Counted from the stretch's first letter, positions 42,782-52,276 are shown. The stretch is 64,000 nucleotides of DNA from Prevotellaceae bacterium (GCA_019420585.1 JAHZGX010000004.1:186001-250000); one strand, 5' to 3'. Notes: generated by a model not told the origin, from the sequence alone. Translations and numbers: made by a program.

Positions 42782-44467
42782 ATGACAAAGAACAACCGCC
42801 CCCCAAAAACTTCTATTACGGCAAAAGTTATGAGAGCAATAAGAACAGCAGGATTTTCCCAAAAGTTAGCAATACGAGCATGTATGCTGCAATTATTCTG
42901 CTTGATAGGAGGGGGAAGCATGTGCTTTACGAATGTGAGTGCAAGCAACATTATACATGTAATGCGGTCCGATTTGCAAGGAGATGGGGTCACGGTATAT
43001 AACAGACTTCGGGAAATACATGCCTCGGCATTGACACTTGGCCCTGACACACGAGTGGTTTATCCGACCAAGACTACCGTCAACATCGAGATTCCACTCG
43101 GAGCCACAACGATTCCACTTACCAACAATACGGATTTCTGCGATTGTACCTTCCTGGTGAAGAACACCTCCAAGGATAACTTTTTCCTCTTCTCTTTGGA
43201 TCGCCGCAGTGACTTACAGGACAACGAAACCGTCAACTTCAGCACGCTTGCTTCTGCCGCAAGGAAAGTAAATGTCAGTGGGAACATGATTGACAGCGGA
43301 GACTTTTCCTCCGTGCCGGCACTATCCCATGGCCACAAACTTCTGTATGTTTATGACCCAAATGTATGGAGCATAGGCGGAGTAAGCGGAACACTGGAGG
43401 TCTATCGCCGGGACATCATACACATAGCGGATGGACAAGCACAGAACAAACCCATACGACCTTACGCCGAAGCGAGCAATCTGATGTGCTTCTGGGATGA
43501 GGTAACAGACGAGACGTCCCCCACTTTCGAAAACCTGACATTTACCCGTACTGCTTCATCTACTCAGCAAACCTATCTACTTAAGGCTTGCGGACAGATT
43601 GGGCTACAAGTGAGGCATCTCAACATCAATACGCCGAGGGAAGACACGATCCTCTCCGATCGGCCTCGTTACCTTGATGACCAATGCCTCTACATCCGTC
43701 ATTCGGTGAACATACTGCTTGAGAACATCTGCGTGAACGGGACCTATTCGCGCAGCCACCAGCATGGGTATGCGTTCCGAATGATAAACTTGGCCAACAC
43801 GACGCTGCGCAATGTGCAGGGCGACGGAGCATGGGGGGTGCAATGCGGATTCTTCCTAAACACTGTGACACTGGATGGATGCACGCTCAATCGTTTTGAC
43901 TGCCACTGCTATTGCGCTGATTTTACCTACAGGAACTGTACCTTCAAGACAGACATGACACACTACTCCTCAGAGAGTTGCTCTTGTCAGGTGGCATGTG
44001 CCTACGGGTATATGCATTTCGCACACTGCCGATTTGTGGATGCACGCCCCATGATTGTAAGTCCTATGTATTCCGGAGGACATAGTGGTTTTGAATTGTC
44101 CTATCATGACTGCGTGTTTGATATCCTACCCAAATACTACTATCTGGTCGAAGGATTGACGTTTGACGACACGGAAGACTCCAGAGCACTACCCAACCTG
44201 TACATGCGTGACTGCATCATTGATGCATCCAGAGGGACTGATGCAAGACGCTACTACCTGTATCATTTCAACAATCAGAAGAACGAAGGACTGTACAAGG
44301 ACACCGTACAGTATCTGAACACTGTGAGTCTGGAGAATGTAAAGGTGCTTACAGGAAACCAGCAAGCACCTATATGGCTGTGCAACAAGAAACTGAATTA
44401 TCAACAGCATCTCATGAAAAGGGTACAGAACTGCCCCTTCGACAGCATAAATTATCCATCCAAATAA
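42782..44467 (+). CDS. unrecognised secreted protein, probable right-handed beta-helix (paralogue A)
   Basis: The 561-residue protein has a hydrophobic stretch (CMLQLFCLIGGGSMCF) that fits an export signal; a later ATG at 42830 is an alternative start. The body has many short strands with regularly spaced Asn, Cys and Asp (LRNVQGDGAWGVQCGFFLNTV, TLDGCTLNRFDCHCY, YRNCTF), which suggests a beta-helix like those of polysaccharide lyases or depolymerases. I do not recognise the family. A homologue runs the other way at 45516-47114; the two share this conserved core, including the DCHCY and QDNETV-like segments. A role in modifying or degrading the polymer is inferred from position only. Confidence 0.75.
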   Translation: MTKNNRPPKTSITAKVMRAIRTAGFSQKLAIRACMLQLFCLIGGGSMCFTNVSASNIIHVMRSDLQGDGVTVYNRLREIHASALTLGPDTRVVYPTKTTVNIEIPLGATTIPLTNNTDFCDCTFLVKNTSKDNFFLFSLDRRSDLQDNETVNFSTLASAARKVNVSGNMIDSGDFSSVPALSHGHKLLYVYDPNVWSIGGVSGTLEVYRRDIIHIADGQAQNKPIRPYAEASNLMCFWDEVTDETSPTFENLTFTRTASSTQQTYLLKACGQIGLQVRHLNINTPREDTILSDRPRYLDDQCLYIRHSVNILLENICVNGTYSRSHQHGYAFRMINLANTTLRNVQGDGAWGVQCGFFLNTVTLDGCTLNRFDCHCYCADFTYRNCTFKTDMTHYSSESCSCQVACAYGYMHFAHCRFVDARPMIVSPMYSGGHSGFELSYHDCVFDILPKYYYLVEGLTFDDTEDSRALPNLYMRDCIIDASRGTDARRYYLYHFNNQKNEGLYKDTVQYLNTVSLENVKVLTGNQQAPIWLCNKKLNYQQHLMKRVQNCPFDSINYPSK

Positions 44468-44483
44468 CTACAAAGAACCATAT

Positions 44484-45296
44484 ATGGAAACAAGTTTAAC
44501 TGATTACAAATTATACCATGGAGCCTGGGTGTACTGCGGTAGGGCGGACACGGAGCAGCGGCTCACGAAGAAACAGGCAAAGGCGTTGTTGGCGAAAGGA
44601 GGGCTTTTCGTGCGCAACGTGTATGGCTTTGACTGCAAGGAGGAAACTTCATTCTGGATGATAGTAAAAGACCACTTCGATGACATACCGCAACTTAAGA
44701 CCTCGGTTAGGACTACCGTCAGGAAGTCGTTGAAGACTTACGATTTCAAACGGATTCCCTCCCTGTCGGAGTTCGTCGAATTGGCCTACCCTGTATATCG
44801 TGAGGCAATGCTCAATTACAAAGTCAAGGCTACACCTGACAGTAAAGAGAAATTTATGGCAGACTGTGCCTCCCGCACCAACGGAGAGTATTGGGTGGGA
44901 GTGGAAAGACAAACCGGCGAACCTGCAGTCATTGCCGTGAATCAAGTGTACGAGGACATGTGTGAGGAAGTCGTGCTCAAAACCAGACCCAAATTCATGC
45001 ACAATTCCACTTACCCAACCAACGGACTCATTTTCGAGATGTATCGTTATTACTTGCAGGAAAGGGGCGTGAAAATGCTGTGTATCGGAGCACGTAGCCT
45101 TACGGAGCACTCCAACATTCAACATTACGTGACACACAAGTTCAATTATCGTAAGGCATACTGCCGTATGGAAATCTTCTACCAACCTTGGCTAGGCATC
45201 CTTGTAAAATTGCTCTACCCCTTCCGAGAACACATCTCCATATTAAAGGTGAAGTCTCTCCTCCGAATGGAAGCAATGAGGAGGAACGAGTACTAA
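44484..45296 (+). CDS. putative GNAT/FemAB-like acyltransferase
   Basis: The 270-residue protein has no membrane segment. TTVRKSLKTYDFKRIP and FKFRK-like patterns (FNYRKAYCRMEIFY near 220-235) resemble acyltransferases of the GNAT or FemAB/BioF2-like fold found in surface-polysaccharide loci. Such enzymes acylate amino sugars or add amino acids; the acyl donor is unknown. It is 17 bases after paralogue A and is the last rightward gene before the inverted paralogue B. Family assignment is tentative. Confidence 0.55.
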   Translation: METSLTDYKLYHGAWVYCGRADTEQRLTKKQAKALLAKGGLFVRNVYGFDCKEETSFWMIVKDHFDDIPQLKTSVRTTVRKSLKTYDFKRIPSLSEFVELAYPVYREAMLNYKVKATPDSKEKFMADCASRTNGEYWVGVERQTGEPAVIAVNQVYEDMCEEVVLKTRPKFMHNSTYPTNGLIFEMYRYYLQERGVKMLCIGARSLTEHSNIQHYVTHKFNYRKAYCRMEIFYQPWLGILVKLLYPFREHISILKVKSLLRMEAMRRNEY

Positions 45297-45515
45297 GCCT
45301 AGAAACGGCCATCTGAGTTTAGACAACAAAAGAACTCACGAACGGTTGGAATGCGTCTACAAAACCGGGGGGCATCATTACCACTCACATTGCTTATCAT
45401 TCCACAATCGCGTCAAAGAGCAGTTGTGGGTTCTGGAGGTATGCCTGAGGCTCATATGGTGGATTGTCTATTCCGTAGCAGGTGCCTTGCATCTTTGGAT
45501 TTGACAGGCTTATCA
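45297..45515. other. intergenic region between convergent genes, possible gene remnant
   Basis: No intact gene is visible. One plus frame without a start reads FHNRVKEQLWVLEVCLRLIW and a following hydrophobic stretch, then stops; its spacing of aromatic and basic residues vaguely recalls the C-terminus of the upstream GNAT-like protein. A decayed duplicate is possible but weakly supported. Confidence 0.3.
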
Positions 45516-47114
45516 CTATCTCAATGCATCGAATGAGGAATTCAACACCCTAGCAGTAAATTCCGGTCGATAAGTTAAGTTCTTGTTGCATAACAGCACT
45601 GGCACTGAGTTCATACTTTCAGAAAGGATATGGACATTCTCTACATCCACATGTGTCAGATAGTCCACCGTATCCCTATACAATCCTGCATCTGCCTGAT
45701 TGTTGAAGTGAAACAGGAAAATCCTATTAGGAGGAAAATTCTCAGGCAAACAGAATCGACAATCACGCAACTTCAAGTTAGGCAAACTCCGCTTGGGCAC
45801 AGAATCATCATATGTCAGTCCCTCCACCAAATAGTAGAACTGGGACGACACCTCAAAATAACAATTCTGATATGTCAATTCAAATCCACTAAAGGCCGTA
45901 GAATATGAGGAATCAATGACCATAGGACGCACCCCAACAAAACGGCAATGCGAGAAAAGCATATAACCGTGGGCATTGGCCAATTGACAATAGCAGTTCC
46001 CCAAGAAATATTCCGTTCCCGTACATATAGTACAATACCGATAAACAAAATCAGCACCGTAACAATGACAATCGAAACGATTAAGAACACAACCATCAAG
46101 GGTGACAGTGTTCAGATAAAAGCCACATGTTACTCCCCAGGCTCCATCGGCTCTGACTTCACGGAGAGATGTATTAGCAAGATTTATCATGCGTAAAGCA
46201 TAGCCAGGGCTTGTTTTTGCAGAATAACTTCCGTCTACAAGAATGTTCTCAAAATGAGTATTCACAGAATGACGCACAAACAAGCATTGGTCAAACCCAT
46301 ATACAGGGCGTTCCACCTGAGAAGAATCCTCCCTCGGAGTATATATGCTGATGCCATGAATCTGCAGCCCTATCTGGCCATTGGCCTTCAAAAGAAAAGT
46401 CCTCTTGGAGGATGATGGCTGGCGGCGAAACGAAAGATTCTCAAAAGATGGTGGTATGTTCTCATCCACATCGTCATATAGGCATATCAAGCCCGCTGTA
46501 TTCGTATAAGGTTGAATCGGCCGGTTTTGTGCTTTTCCTTCGACAATATGGATAATATCCCTACGATATATCCTCAGATTACGTCGCACACTCCATACTT
46601 GTGGATCATATACATACAGCAGTTTATGTCCTTGGGCAAGAACAGGCACTGAGGAAAAGTCCCCGCCATCTATTACATCTCCGCTTACTGTTACCCGCCG
46701 CGCAGCCTGAGCCAGTGCATCGAAGTCCACAGTCTCATTATCCAGCAAGTCATTCCGTCTATCCATGGAGAACAAGAAGAGATTATCCACAGAAGTATTC
46801 TCTACCCAAAACGTACACCCATTGAAATCCGTGTTTCGCGTGAGGGGAATAGGAGTAGCTCCAGATGGAATCTCAATATCAACCATCATCTTATGCGGAT
46901 ATTCAACTCGTGTATCTTCGCCAAGCAAGAAGGCCGCTTGATGCAATTCTCTAATACGCTCATATACCTGCAACCCATCACCTTTTAAATCTTCAGGAAA
47001 AACTCGCACCACATTGAATCTCTCGTTTGACTTAACACTCACCATTGGATGAAGCAAAGAGAAAAATGCCGCAACAAACAAAGCAACGAATCGGAAGTAA
47101 ATGGTAGCGCTCAT
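45516..47114 (-). CDS. unrecognised secreted protein, probable right-handed beta-helix (paralogue B)
   Basis: The 532-residue protein has a signal peptide (YFRFVALFVAAFFSLLHPMVS) and aligns over its full length with paralogue A: VRVFPEDLKGDGLQVYERIRELH, DNETVDFDALAQAARRVTVSG, LREVRADGAWGVTCGFYLNTV, TLDGCVLNRFDCHCY and the terminal PVLLCNKNLTYR. Protein similarity is high but DNA identity is only moderate, so the duplication is old. It is the only leftward gene of the locus and has its own promoter box at 47144-47151. Function is unknown; a surface or periplasmic polymer-active beta-helix is the best guess. Confidence 0.75.
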   Translation of the reverse strand: MSATIYFRFVALFVAAFFSLLHPMVSVKSNERFNVVRVFPEDLKGDGLQVYERIRELHQAAFLLGEDTRVEYPHKMMVDIEIPSGATPIPLTRNTDFNGCTFWVENTSVDNLFLFSMDRRNDLLDNETVDFDALAQAARRVTVSGDVIDGGDFSSVPVLAQGHKLLYVYDPQVWSVRRNLRIYRRDIIHIVEGKAQNRPIQPYTNTAGLICLYDDVDENIPPSFENLSFRRQPSSSKRTFLLKANGQIGLQIHGISIYTPREDSSQVERPVYGFDQCLFVRHSVNTHFENILVDGSYSAKTSPGYALRMINLANTSLREVRADGAWGVTCGFYLNTVTLDGCVLNRFDCHCYGADFVYRYCTICTGTEYFLGNCYCQLANAHGYMLFSHCRFVGVRPMVIDSSYSTAFSGFELTYQNCYFEVSSQFYYLVEGLTYDDSVPKRSLPNLKLRDCRFCLPENFPPNRIFLFHFNNQADAGLYRDTVDYLTHVDVENVHILSESMNSVPVLLCNKNLTYRPEFTARVLNSSFDALR

Positions 47115-47143
47115 ATACTTATGTCTTAAATAATTCCTCCGAA

Positions 47144-47151
47144 CAAAGATA
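47144..47151 (-). promoter_or_regulatory. -7 box (TATCTTTG on the minus strand) for paralogue B
   Basis: The plus strand reads CAAAGATA, 30 bases upstream of the ATG at 47114, and fits TAnnTTTG. No strong -33 box. Confidence 0.5.
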
Positions 47152-47214
47152 GGAATTTATCTATTGGAGAGCAAGAAATAAAAAGGAAAATTTTACAAAT
47201 TGAGTAAAAAGACC

Positions 47215-47222
47215 TAACTTTG
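47215..47222 (+). promoter_or_regulatory. -7 box TAACTTTG for the MBOAT gene
   Basis: TAACTTTG fits the consensus and has TTTA at 47192-47195, 19 bases upstream, as a near -33 box. The leader before the ATG at 47288 is about 60 bases. It implies that the acylation pair can be expressed apart from the main operon. Confidence 0.55.
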
Positions 47223-47287
47223 TATTCAACAAGACACATACCCCCTACAGCACGGGGGGAAGGGGATAACAAAACTATAAAACAAGC

Positions 47288-48691
47288 ATGCTGTTCAATT
47301 CGCTCCATTTCTTATTCTTTTTTCCCATAACTTGTATTATATACTATTTGCTACCCACTGTCAGGATGCGAAATTTATTCTTGCTCGCAGCCAGCTATTA
47401 TTTCTATATGAACTGGAATACATCCTATGCACTGCTGCTGCTTACAAGCACATTCATCACCTATGTGGCTGCCATACGAATAGAAAAAGTTTCATCCATA
47501 AAACAGAAAAAGTCATATCTGATTGCCAGCCTTGTCATCAACCTCTCCATTCTGTTCTTCTTCAAGTATTACAATTTTGCCATAAGCACGATAAATGAGA
47601 TTCTGCTTCCATTAAACGACGAGTATTTCCTACCCCATTTGCATCTGCTGCTGCCTGTGGGCATTTCCTTCTACATTTTCCAGGCTCTCGGATATTCCAT
47701 TGATGTATATAGGGGACATGCCAAATCTGAAAGAGATTTCCTGACCTATGCTCTCTTCGTTTCATTCTTCCCGCAACTGGTGGCAGGACCTATTGAGCGC
47801 TCAACCAATCTTTTGCCACAATTCAAGGAGAGACACAAGTTCTCATATAATCTTGCGATGGAAGGAATACGCCTGATGGTATGGGGATTTTTCTTGAAAC
47901 TGGTGCTTGCAGACCGATGCTCGCTGTACGTAGATTCTATCTATAACAATTTAGGAGAACACAATGGTGGATCGTACCTACTGGCTGCTATACTCTTCAC
48001 GTTCCAGATATACGGAGATTTCTCGGGATACTCACTGATAGCCATAGGAGCAGCCAGGGTAATGGGATTCCACTTAATGGATAATTTTCGCCGTCCCTAC
48101 CTGGCAACGTCCGTTACGGAATTCTGGCACAGATGGCACATCTCGCTCTCCACATGGTTCAAGGACTACGTATATATCCCATTAGGAGGGAACAGGGTTA
48201 GCCAATGGAAAAACTATCTCAACATCATGGTCACTTTCACCATAAGCGGCATTTGGCATGGAGCTAACTGGACCTTTATCGCATGGGGAGCATTACATGG
48301 GCTACTACAATGTGCAGAAAAAAGGATTGGCTGGGCAAAGAGAAAATGGAAAGGTACTCTAAGAATATGCCACATGATGCTTACTTTTTCCATAATTTGT
48401 CTCACATGGATTTTTTTTAGAGCCTGTAGCCTGAAGGAGGCTGTATTAGTCATCCAAGGAATAATCACACATCCTGGCACGCCCTACGTTCAAGTGGCCG
48501 ACTTCATAGCCATAGGCATAGCCTTGTTCATTGTCGCATGCAGAGAGGTAGCAGAGGAATGGCACACAGGCATACGTGTATCCGACTCTCAGTCATGGGT
48601 TGTCAGGCATCTGTATATTACGACTATGATAGCCTACATCATCCTCTTTGGAGTGCTGAATGGAGATCAGTTCATCTATTTCCAATTCTGA
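47288..48691 (+). CDS. MBOAT family O-acyltransferase (AlgI-like)
   Basis: The 467-residue, polytopic protein has MBOAT hallmarks: GISFYIFQALGYSIDVYRG near 125-143, FPQLVAGPIERS, FWHRWHISLSTWFKDYVYIPLGG (279-301) and the catalytic His324 in SGIWHGANWTF. AlgI-type proteins pass acetyl groups across the inner membrane to a periplasmic partner that acetylates a polysaccharide. The partner is probably the SGNH-like protein encoded 13 bases downstream. It is likely the O-acetylation module for the polymer of this locus. Confidence 0.94.
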   Translation: MLFNSLHFLFFFPITCIIYYLLPTVRMRNLFLLAASYYFYMNWNTSYALLLLTSTFITYVAAIRIEKVSSIKQKKSYLIASLVINLSILFFFKYYNFAISTINEILLPLNDEYFLPHLHLLLPVGISFYIFQALGYSIDVYRGHAKSERDFLTYALFVSFFPQLVAGPIERSTNLLPQFKERHKFSYNLAMEGIRLMVWGFFLKLVLADRCSLYVDSIYNNLGEHNGGSYLLAAILFTFQIYGDFSGYSLIAIGAARVMGFHLMDNFRRPYLATSVTEFWHRWHISLSTWFKDYVYIPLGGNRVSQWKNYLNIMVTFTISGIWHGANWTFIAWGALHGLLQCAEKRIGWAKRKWKGTLRICHMMLTFSIICLTWIFFRACSLKEAVLVIQGIITHPGTPYVQVADFIAIGIALFIVACREVAEEWHTGIRVSDSQSWVVRHLYITTMIAYIILFGVLNGDQFIYFQF

Positions 48692-48704
48692 AATACTGCT
48701 CATT

Positions 48705-49625
48705 ATGAAATGTTTCATCAAGAGTTTCCTCTTCATCATCCTTACACTATTTGTCCTTGACAGGGCTGGTGGCAAACTGATGTGGATCGTCAATCAGCAT
48801 AGCAAGGATGTCTCCGCGCCCAAATTGAAATACCTTGCAAGCATGGCTCACGAGGAGATAGTGCTATTGGGAGCATCACGTTGCAGTTATCATTATGTGC
48901 CTTCCATACTGCAGGACTCATTAGGGATGACAGTCTACAATGGCGGCATTGACGCGAGCAACAATATCTTTGCACACTATATTTCTCTCAACCTACTGCT
49001 ATCATATGCCACGCCAAAAGTCATCGTGCTTGAGGTGATGCCCACAGACTACAACATCCAGGATTCCCCCTTCAGAGCCACCAGTTTCTTCGCCCCATAT
49101 ATCAACAAAGAGAAGCATGTTGACTCAACATTTCATGACGCCGGCACATACTGGCACTATCAAGTATCCCACCTCTATCGCTACAATGCCAAGGCTGTGT
49201 CCAACATTGGTGGATTGCTCGTTAACACGCAGGCAAAGGACGAACATGGATATAGCCCACTTTCCTGCTCTAAGTTCTTCAGCAGACAGCCTCTGCATGT
49301 CCACACTCCCAAAGGCGTGGATACCATGAAACTGCAATATCTGGAAAAATTCATTCACGAATGCAAGTCACGAAATATATACCTTATCTTCTCAGTATCA
49401 CCAGCCTACTCCATTCCTGACAAAAACCTGTATCAGCCAATCAAAGATTTAGCCATGAGGAAATCAATACCCTTTTTGGCCTATCATACCCGTGGCCTGT
49501 ATCTTGACAAACCTGGATATTTCAAGGACGAGAAACATCTATGCGGTCAAGGTGCAGAAGAGTTCTCATCCATCTTTGCACACGACCTAAAAAGAGTTCT
49601 ACAGATATCTTCCCCTCCGCTTTAG
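48705..49625 (+). CDS. SGNH/GDSL-like acyltransferase partner of MBOAT
   Basis: From the ATG at 48705 the protein has 306 residues with an N-terminal signal anchor (SFLFIILTLFVLD). The motif IVLLGASRC with Ser58 stands where the SGNH nucleophile belongs, and DEKHLCGQGAEEFS near the C terminus supplies the Asp-x-x-His pair. This matches AlgJ/DltD-like periplasmic acetyl carriers. An in-frame ATG at 48660 would overlap the MBOAT gene by 32 bases and give an N terminus without sense, so I prefer 48705. It is the last gene of the locus. Confidence 0.82.
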   Translation: MKCFIKSFLFIILTLFVLDRAGGKLMWIVNQHSKDVSAPKLKYLASMAHEEIVLLGASRCSYHYVPSILQDSLGMTVYNGGIDASNNIFAHYISLNLLLSYATPKVIVLEVMPTDYNIQDSPFRATSFFAPYINKEKHVDSTFHDAGTYWHYQVSHLYRYNAKAVSNIGGLLVNTQAKDEHGYSPLSCSKFFSRQPLHVHTPKGVDTMKLQYLEKFIHECKSRNIYLIFSVSPAYSIPDKNLYQPIKDLAMRKSIPFLAYHTRGLYLDKPGYFKDEKHLCGQGAEEFSSIFAHDLKRVLQISSPPL

Positions 49626-50419
49626 GCAAATAATCAGAATGCCAACGCAATAGTGTGACCTAAAAAGCCCCTTTGGAGGGCAAACGTTTGCGAGCCCGCT
49701 TGCAAACATTTGCGTCCAGAACAGGCAAAATTGGCAGACAATCCAATGAACGATTTGGGGCATGCTTCAGAGAAGATATACTTGTTTGGCCGAAGAAATA
49801 CATCTTCCATATGGCGATGTGAAAAAACATGTGCCATGTGAGCGCTTCAACCGTGTAAGGAAGTCTGCTCCTATCAAGATGCCAACAATCTCTCTATGAA
49901 TAGCAATTGTTTCCGTTTTGCGTTCTGCCTAAGCCGAACACAAAATCCAATCAAGTTGTGGGAAAACAGTACATCTCTTGAGAGTAGTCCTACACATATT
50001 GATCCACAAACGGTTTCCATAACTGGTGATATTTCCTGGAAGACAGTATCCCAAAGGACAGCTCACCAGGTAAATCTAGGGGGGATAAGCGTATAAATTA
50101 GCGATTCTGAAAAAGAAGAACTTTTTGCCGACACCACCTCTTAGATTTGCTCTAAAGAGTCGCCCCCTTGTTCCGAAGCGGCGTTATCCTCCCGCAAGTG
50201 ACTTGGTTATAATCACAAGTGACTTGTTTTCATCCCTCAAATGACTTGGTTACCACCCTTAAATGACTTGATGAATGCCAAGAGACAACCTGCCGGGCAG
50301 CATGGTCAGCAAGCGTGACCCGACCATGCTCTACTTCCCTGGTGTGAAGAGAGCACATTGCGGATTCCTAATCTTAGGTACAATAACACAGTCACCCACC
50401 CTATCCCTCCTAAAGCAGA
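49626..50419. other. intergenic region with a 22-bp array
   Basis: About 800 bases without a credible gene. It contains a small hairpin GTTTGCGAGC-CC-GCTTGCAAAC near 49686-49707 (one mismatch) and the head-plus-array repeat at 50144-50270. A short open frame at 49896-50096 has no recognisable content. Confidence 0.6.
50144..50270 (+). repeat. head plus 22-bp AARTGACTTG array, copy 1
   Basis: The head GATTTG..CTAAAGAGTCGCCCCC, followed by TTCCGAAGCGGC, leads into four AARTGACTTG cores at 50196, 50217, 50239 and 50261 (spacing 21, 22, 22). The same head and array occur at 61374-61523. Confidence 0.8.
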
Positions 50420-50449
50420 GGCGGCTCCCTCACGAATGAGGAAGCCGCC
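50420..50449 (-). terminator. terminator hairpin of pckA
   Basis: GGCGGCT (50420-50426) pairs with AGCCGCC (50443-50449), with an inner CCTCA/TGAGG pairing, 27 bases beyond the pckA stop on the minus strand. Confidence 0.7.
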
Positions 50450-50475
50450 CCGTTGGTTATGGCTTTAAGCAGAGA

Positions 50476-52077
50476 TTACAACTGGGGACCAGCAGCAACC
50501 AGAGCCTTGCCAGCCTCATTGGTAGTGTACTTGCCAAAGTTCTTGATGAAGCGTGCAGCCAAGTCCTTTGCCTTCTCCTCCCACTCAGCAGCAGTTGCAT
50601 AAGTGTCACGAGGATCAAGGATGGCGGGGTTAACATTGGGCAGAGAAGTGGGAACCTCAAAGTCGAACAGAGGAATCTTCTTGGTCTCAGCCTTCAGGAT
50701 GCTGCCATCAAGGATAGCATCGATGATGCCACGTGTATCAGGAATAGAGATACGCTTGCCTGTACCATTCCAACCAGTGTTGACCAGATAAGCCTTTGCA
50801 CCACTCATGTTCATCTTCTTCACCAACTCCTGAGCGTACTTGGTGGGGTGCAACTCCAGGAATGCCTGACCAAAACAAGCAGAGAAAGTGGGAGTGGGCT
50901 CGGTGATGCCACGCTCGGTACCAGCCAACTTGGCAGTGAAGCCAGAAAGGAAGTAGTACTGTGTCTGCTCAGGAGTGAGGATGCTCACAGGAGGCAGCAC
51001 GCCGAATGCATCGGCAGACAGGAAGATAACGTTCTTGGCAGCGGGTGCAGAAGAACCGGGCTGAATGTTGTTGATGTGGTTGATGGGGTAAGAAACACGA
51101 GTGTTCTCGGTAACAGACTTATCGTTGAAGTCAATCTTGCCATCAGCAGCCACGGTTACGTTCTCCAGCAGAGCGTTACGCTTGATTGCGCCATAGATGT
51201 CAGGCTCATTCTCCTTAGAGAGGTTGATGACCTTTGCATAGCAGCCACCTTCAAAGTTGAACACGCCGTTGTCATCCCATCCATGCTCGTCATCACCAAT
51301 GAGACGGCGCTTGGGGTCAGTGGAAAGAGTGGTCTTACCAGTGCCGGAGAGACCGAAGAAGATGGCGGTATTCTCACCGTTCATATCGCAGTTGGCAGAG
51401 CAGTGCATGGAAGCAATACCCTGGAGAGGCAGGTAGTAGTTCATCATTGAGAACATACCCTTCTTCATCTCACCACCGTACCAGGTGTTGATGATAACCT
51501 GCTCACGGCTGGTCACATTGAAGGCAACGCAGGTCTCAGAGTTCAAGCCGAGTTCCTTGTAGTTCTCAACCTTTGCCTTTGAAGCGTTGTAGATTACAAA
51601 GTTGGGCTCAAAGTTCTCCAGTTCCTCAGCAGTTGGCTGGATGAACATATTGGTCACAAAGTGTGCCTGCCATGCCACCTCAACAATGAAGCGAACTGCC
51701 ATGCGGGTATCCTTGTTAGCACCGCAGAATGCGTCAACAACATAGAGATTCTTGTTGCAGAGTTCCTTAACGGCCAGATTCTTTACGCTTGCCCAAACCT
51801 CCTCGCTCATCGGATGGTTATCGTTCTTGTACTCTTCAGAGGTCCACCACACGGTATCCTTTGAGTTCTGATCCATTACGATGTACTTGTCCTTGGGTGA
51901 ACGGCCAGTGTAGATACCGGTCATCACGTTAACGGCATTGAGTTCGGTGTTCTGACCAACCTCGTAACCCTCAAGTCCGGGTTTTGTCTCCTCCTCGAAC
52001 AACTTCTCATACGAGGGATTGTGAGCAATCACGGTAGAGCCGGTGATGCCATACTTTGTCAAATCTAATGTTGCCAT
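50476..52077 (-). CDS. pckA: phosphoenolpyruvate carboxykinase (ATP)
   Basis: PckA interconverts oxaloacetate plus ATP with phosphoenolpyruvate, CO2 and ADP; in Bacteroidales it usually runs towards oxaloacetate for succinate/propionate fermentation. The 533-residue protein has YTGRSPKDKYIV (58-69), NTWYGGEMKKGMFS (substrate binding), the kinase loop FGLSGTGKTTLS (241-252) and DDEHGWDD for metal binding. It is a single-gene unit with a clear promoter box (52146-52153) and a terminator, and has strongly biased codons, suggesting high expression. Confidence 0.97.
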   Translation of the reverse strand: MATLDLTKYGITGSTVIAHNPSYEKLFEEETKPGLEGYEVGQNTELNAVNVMTGIYTGRSPKDKYIVMDQNSKDTVWWTSEEYKNDNHPMSEEVWASVKNLAVKELCNKNLYVVDAFCGANKDTRMAVRFIVEVAWQAHFVTNMFIQPTAEELENFEPNFVIYNASKAKVENYKELGLNSETCVAFNVTSREQVIINTWYGGEMKKGMFSMMNYYLPLQGIASMHCSANCDMNGENTAIFFGLSGTGKTTLSTDPKRRLIGDDEHGWDDNGVFNFEGGCYAKVINLSKENEPDIYGAIKRNALLENVTVAADGKIDFNDKSVTENTRVSYPINHINNIQPGSSAPAAKNVIFLSADAFGVLPPVSILTPEQTQYYFLSGFTAKLAGTERGITEPTPTFSACFGQAFLELHPTKYAQELVKKMNMSGAKAYLVNTGWNGTGKRISIPDTRGIIDAILDGSILKAETKKIPLFDFEVPTSLPNVNPAILDPRDTYATAAEWEEKAKDLAARFIKNFGKYTTNEAGKALVAAGPQL

Positions 52078-52145
52078 TGTCGTATATATATATTAATGGT
52101 TCGATATTCTGATAATCATTCGCCACAGCACCTTTTAAGGCACGA

Positions 52146-52153
52146 CAAAGTTA
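52146..52153 (-). promoter_or_regulatory. -7 box (TAACTTTG on the minus strand) for pckA
   Basis: The plus strand reads CAAAGTTA, with TAAA (TTTA on the minus strand) exactly 19 bases upstream at 52173-52176 as the -33 box. The leader is about 60-70 bases. Confidence 0.65.
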
Positions 52154-52268
52154 CGGCATTCTTTCGATGTGGTAAAATTCCCCATGCTTTTTTTGGAGCT
52201 GGGCGCTAGCGTTTTCAGTCTTTTTCACATTTTTGCGATGCGTACTTTGCATTTGGCAGAATAAGTCC

Positions 52269-52276
52269 TAACTTTG
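52269..52276 (+). promoter_or_regulatory. promoter of upp: TTTG-N19-TAACTTTG
   Basis: The -7 box TAACTTTG has a TTTG at 52246-52249, exactly 19 bases upstream, a full match to the Bacteroidetes consensus. The ATG is at 52312. Confidence 0.75.

Noticed and set aside
45297..45515. Transposase remnant
   Set aside because: The hydrophobic stretch in one frame has no transposase motif and there are no inverted terminal repeats or target duplications.
42782..47114. Active inversion switch by the two paralogues
   Set aside because: DNA identity between the inverted genes is only moderate, without long identical blocks, so frequent recombination is unlikely.
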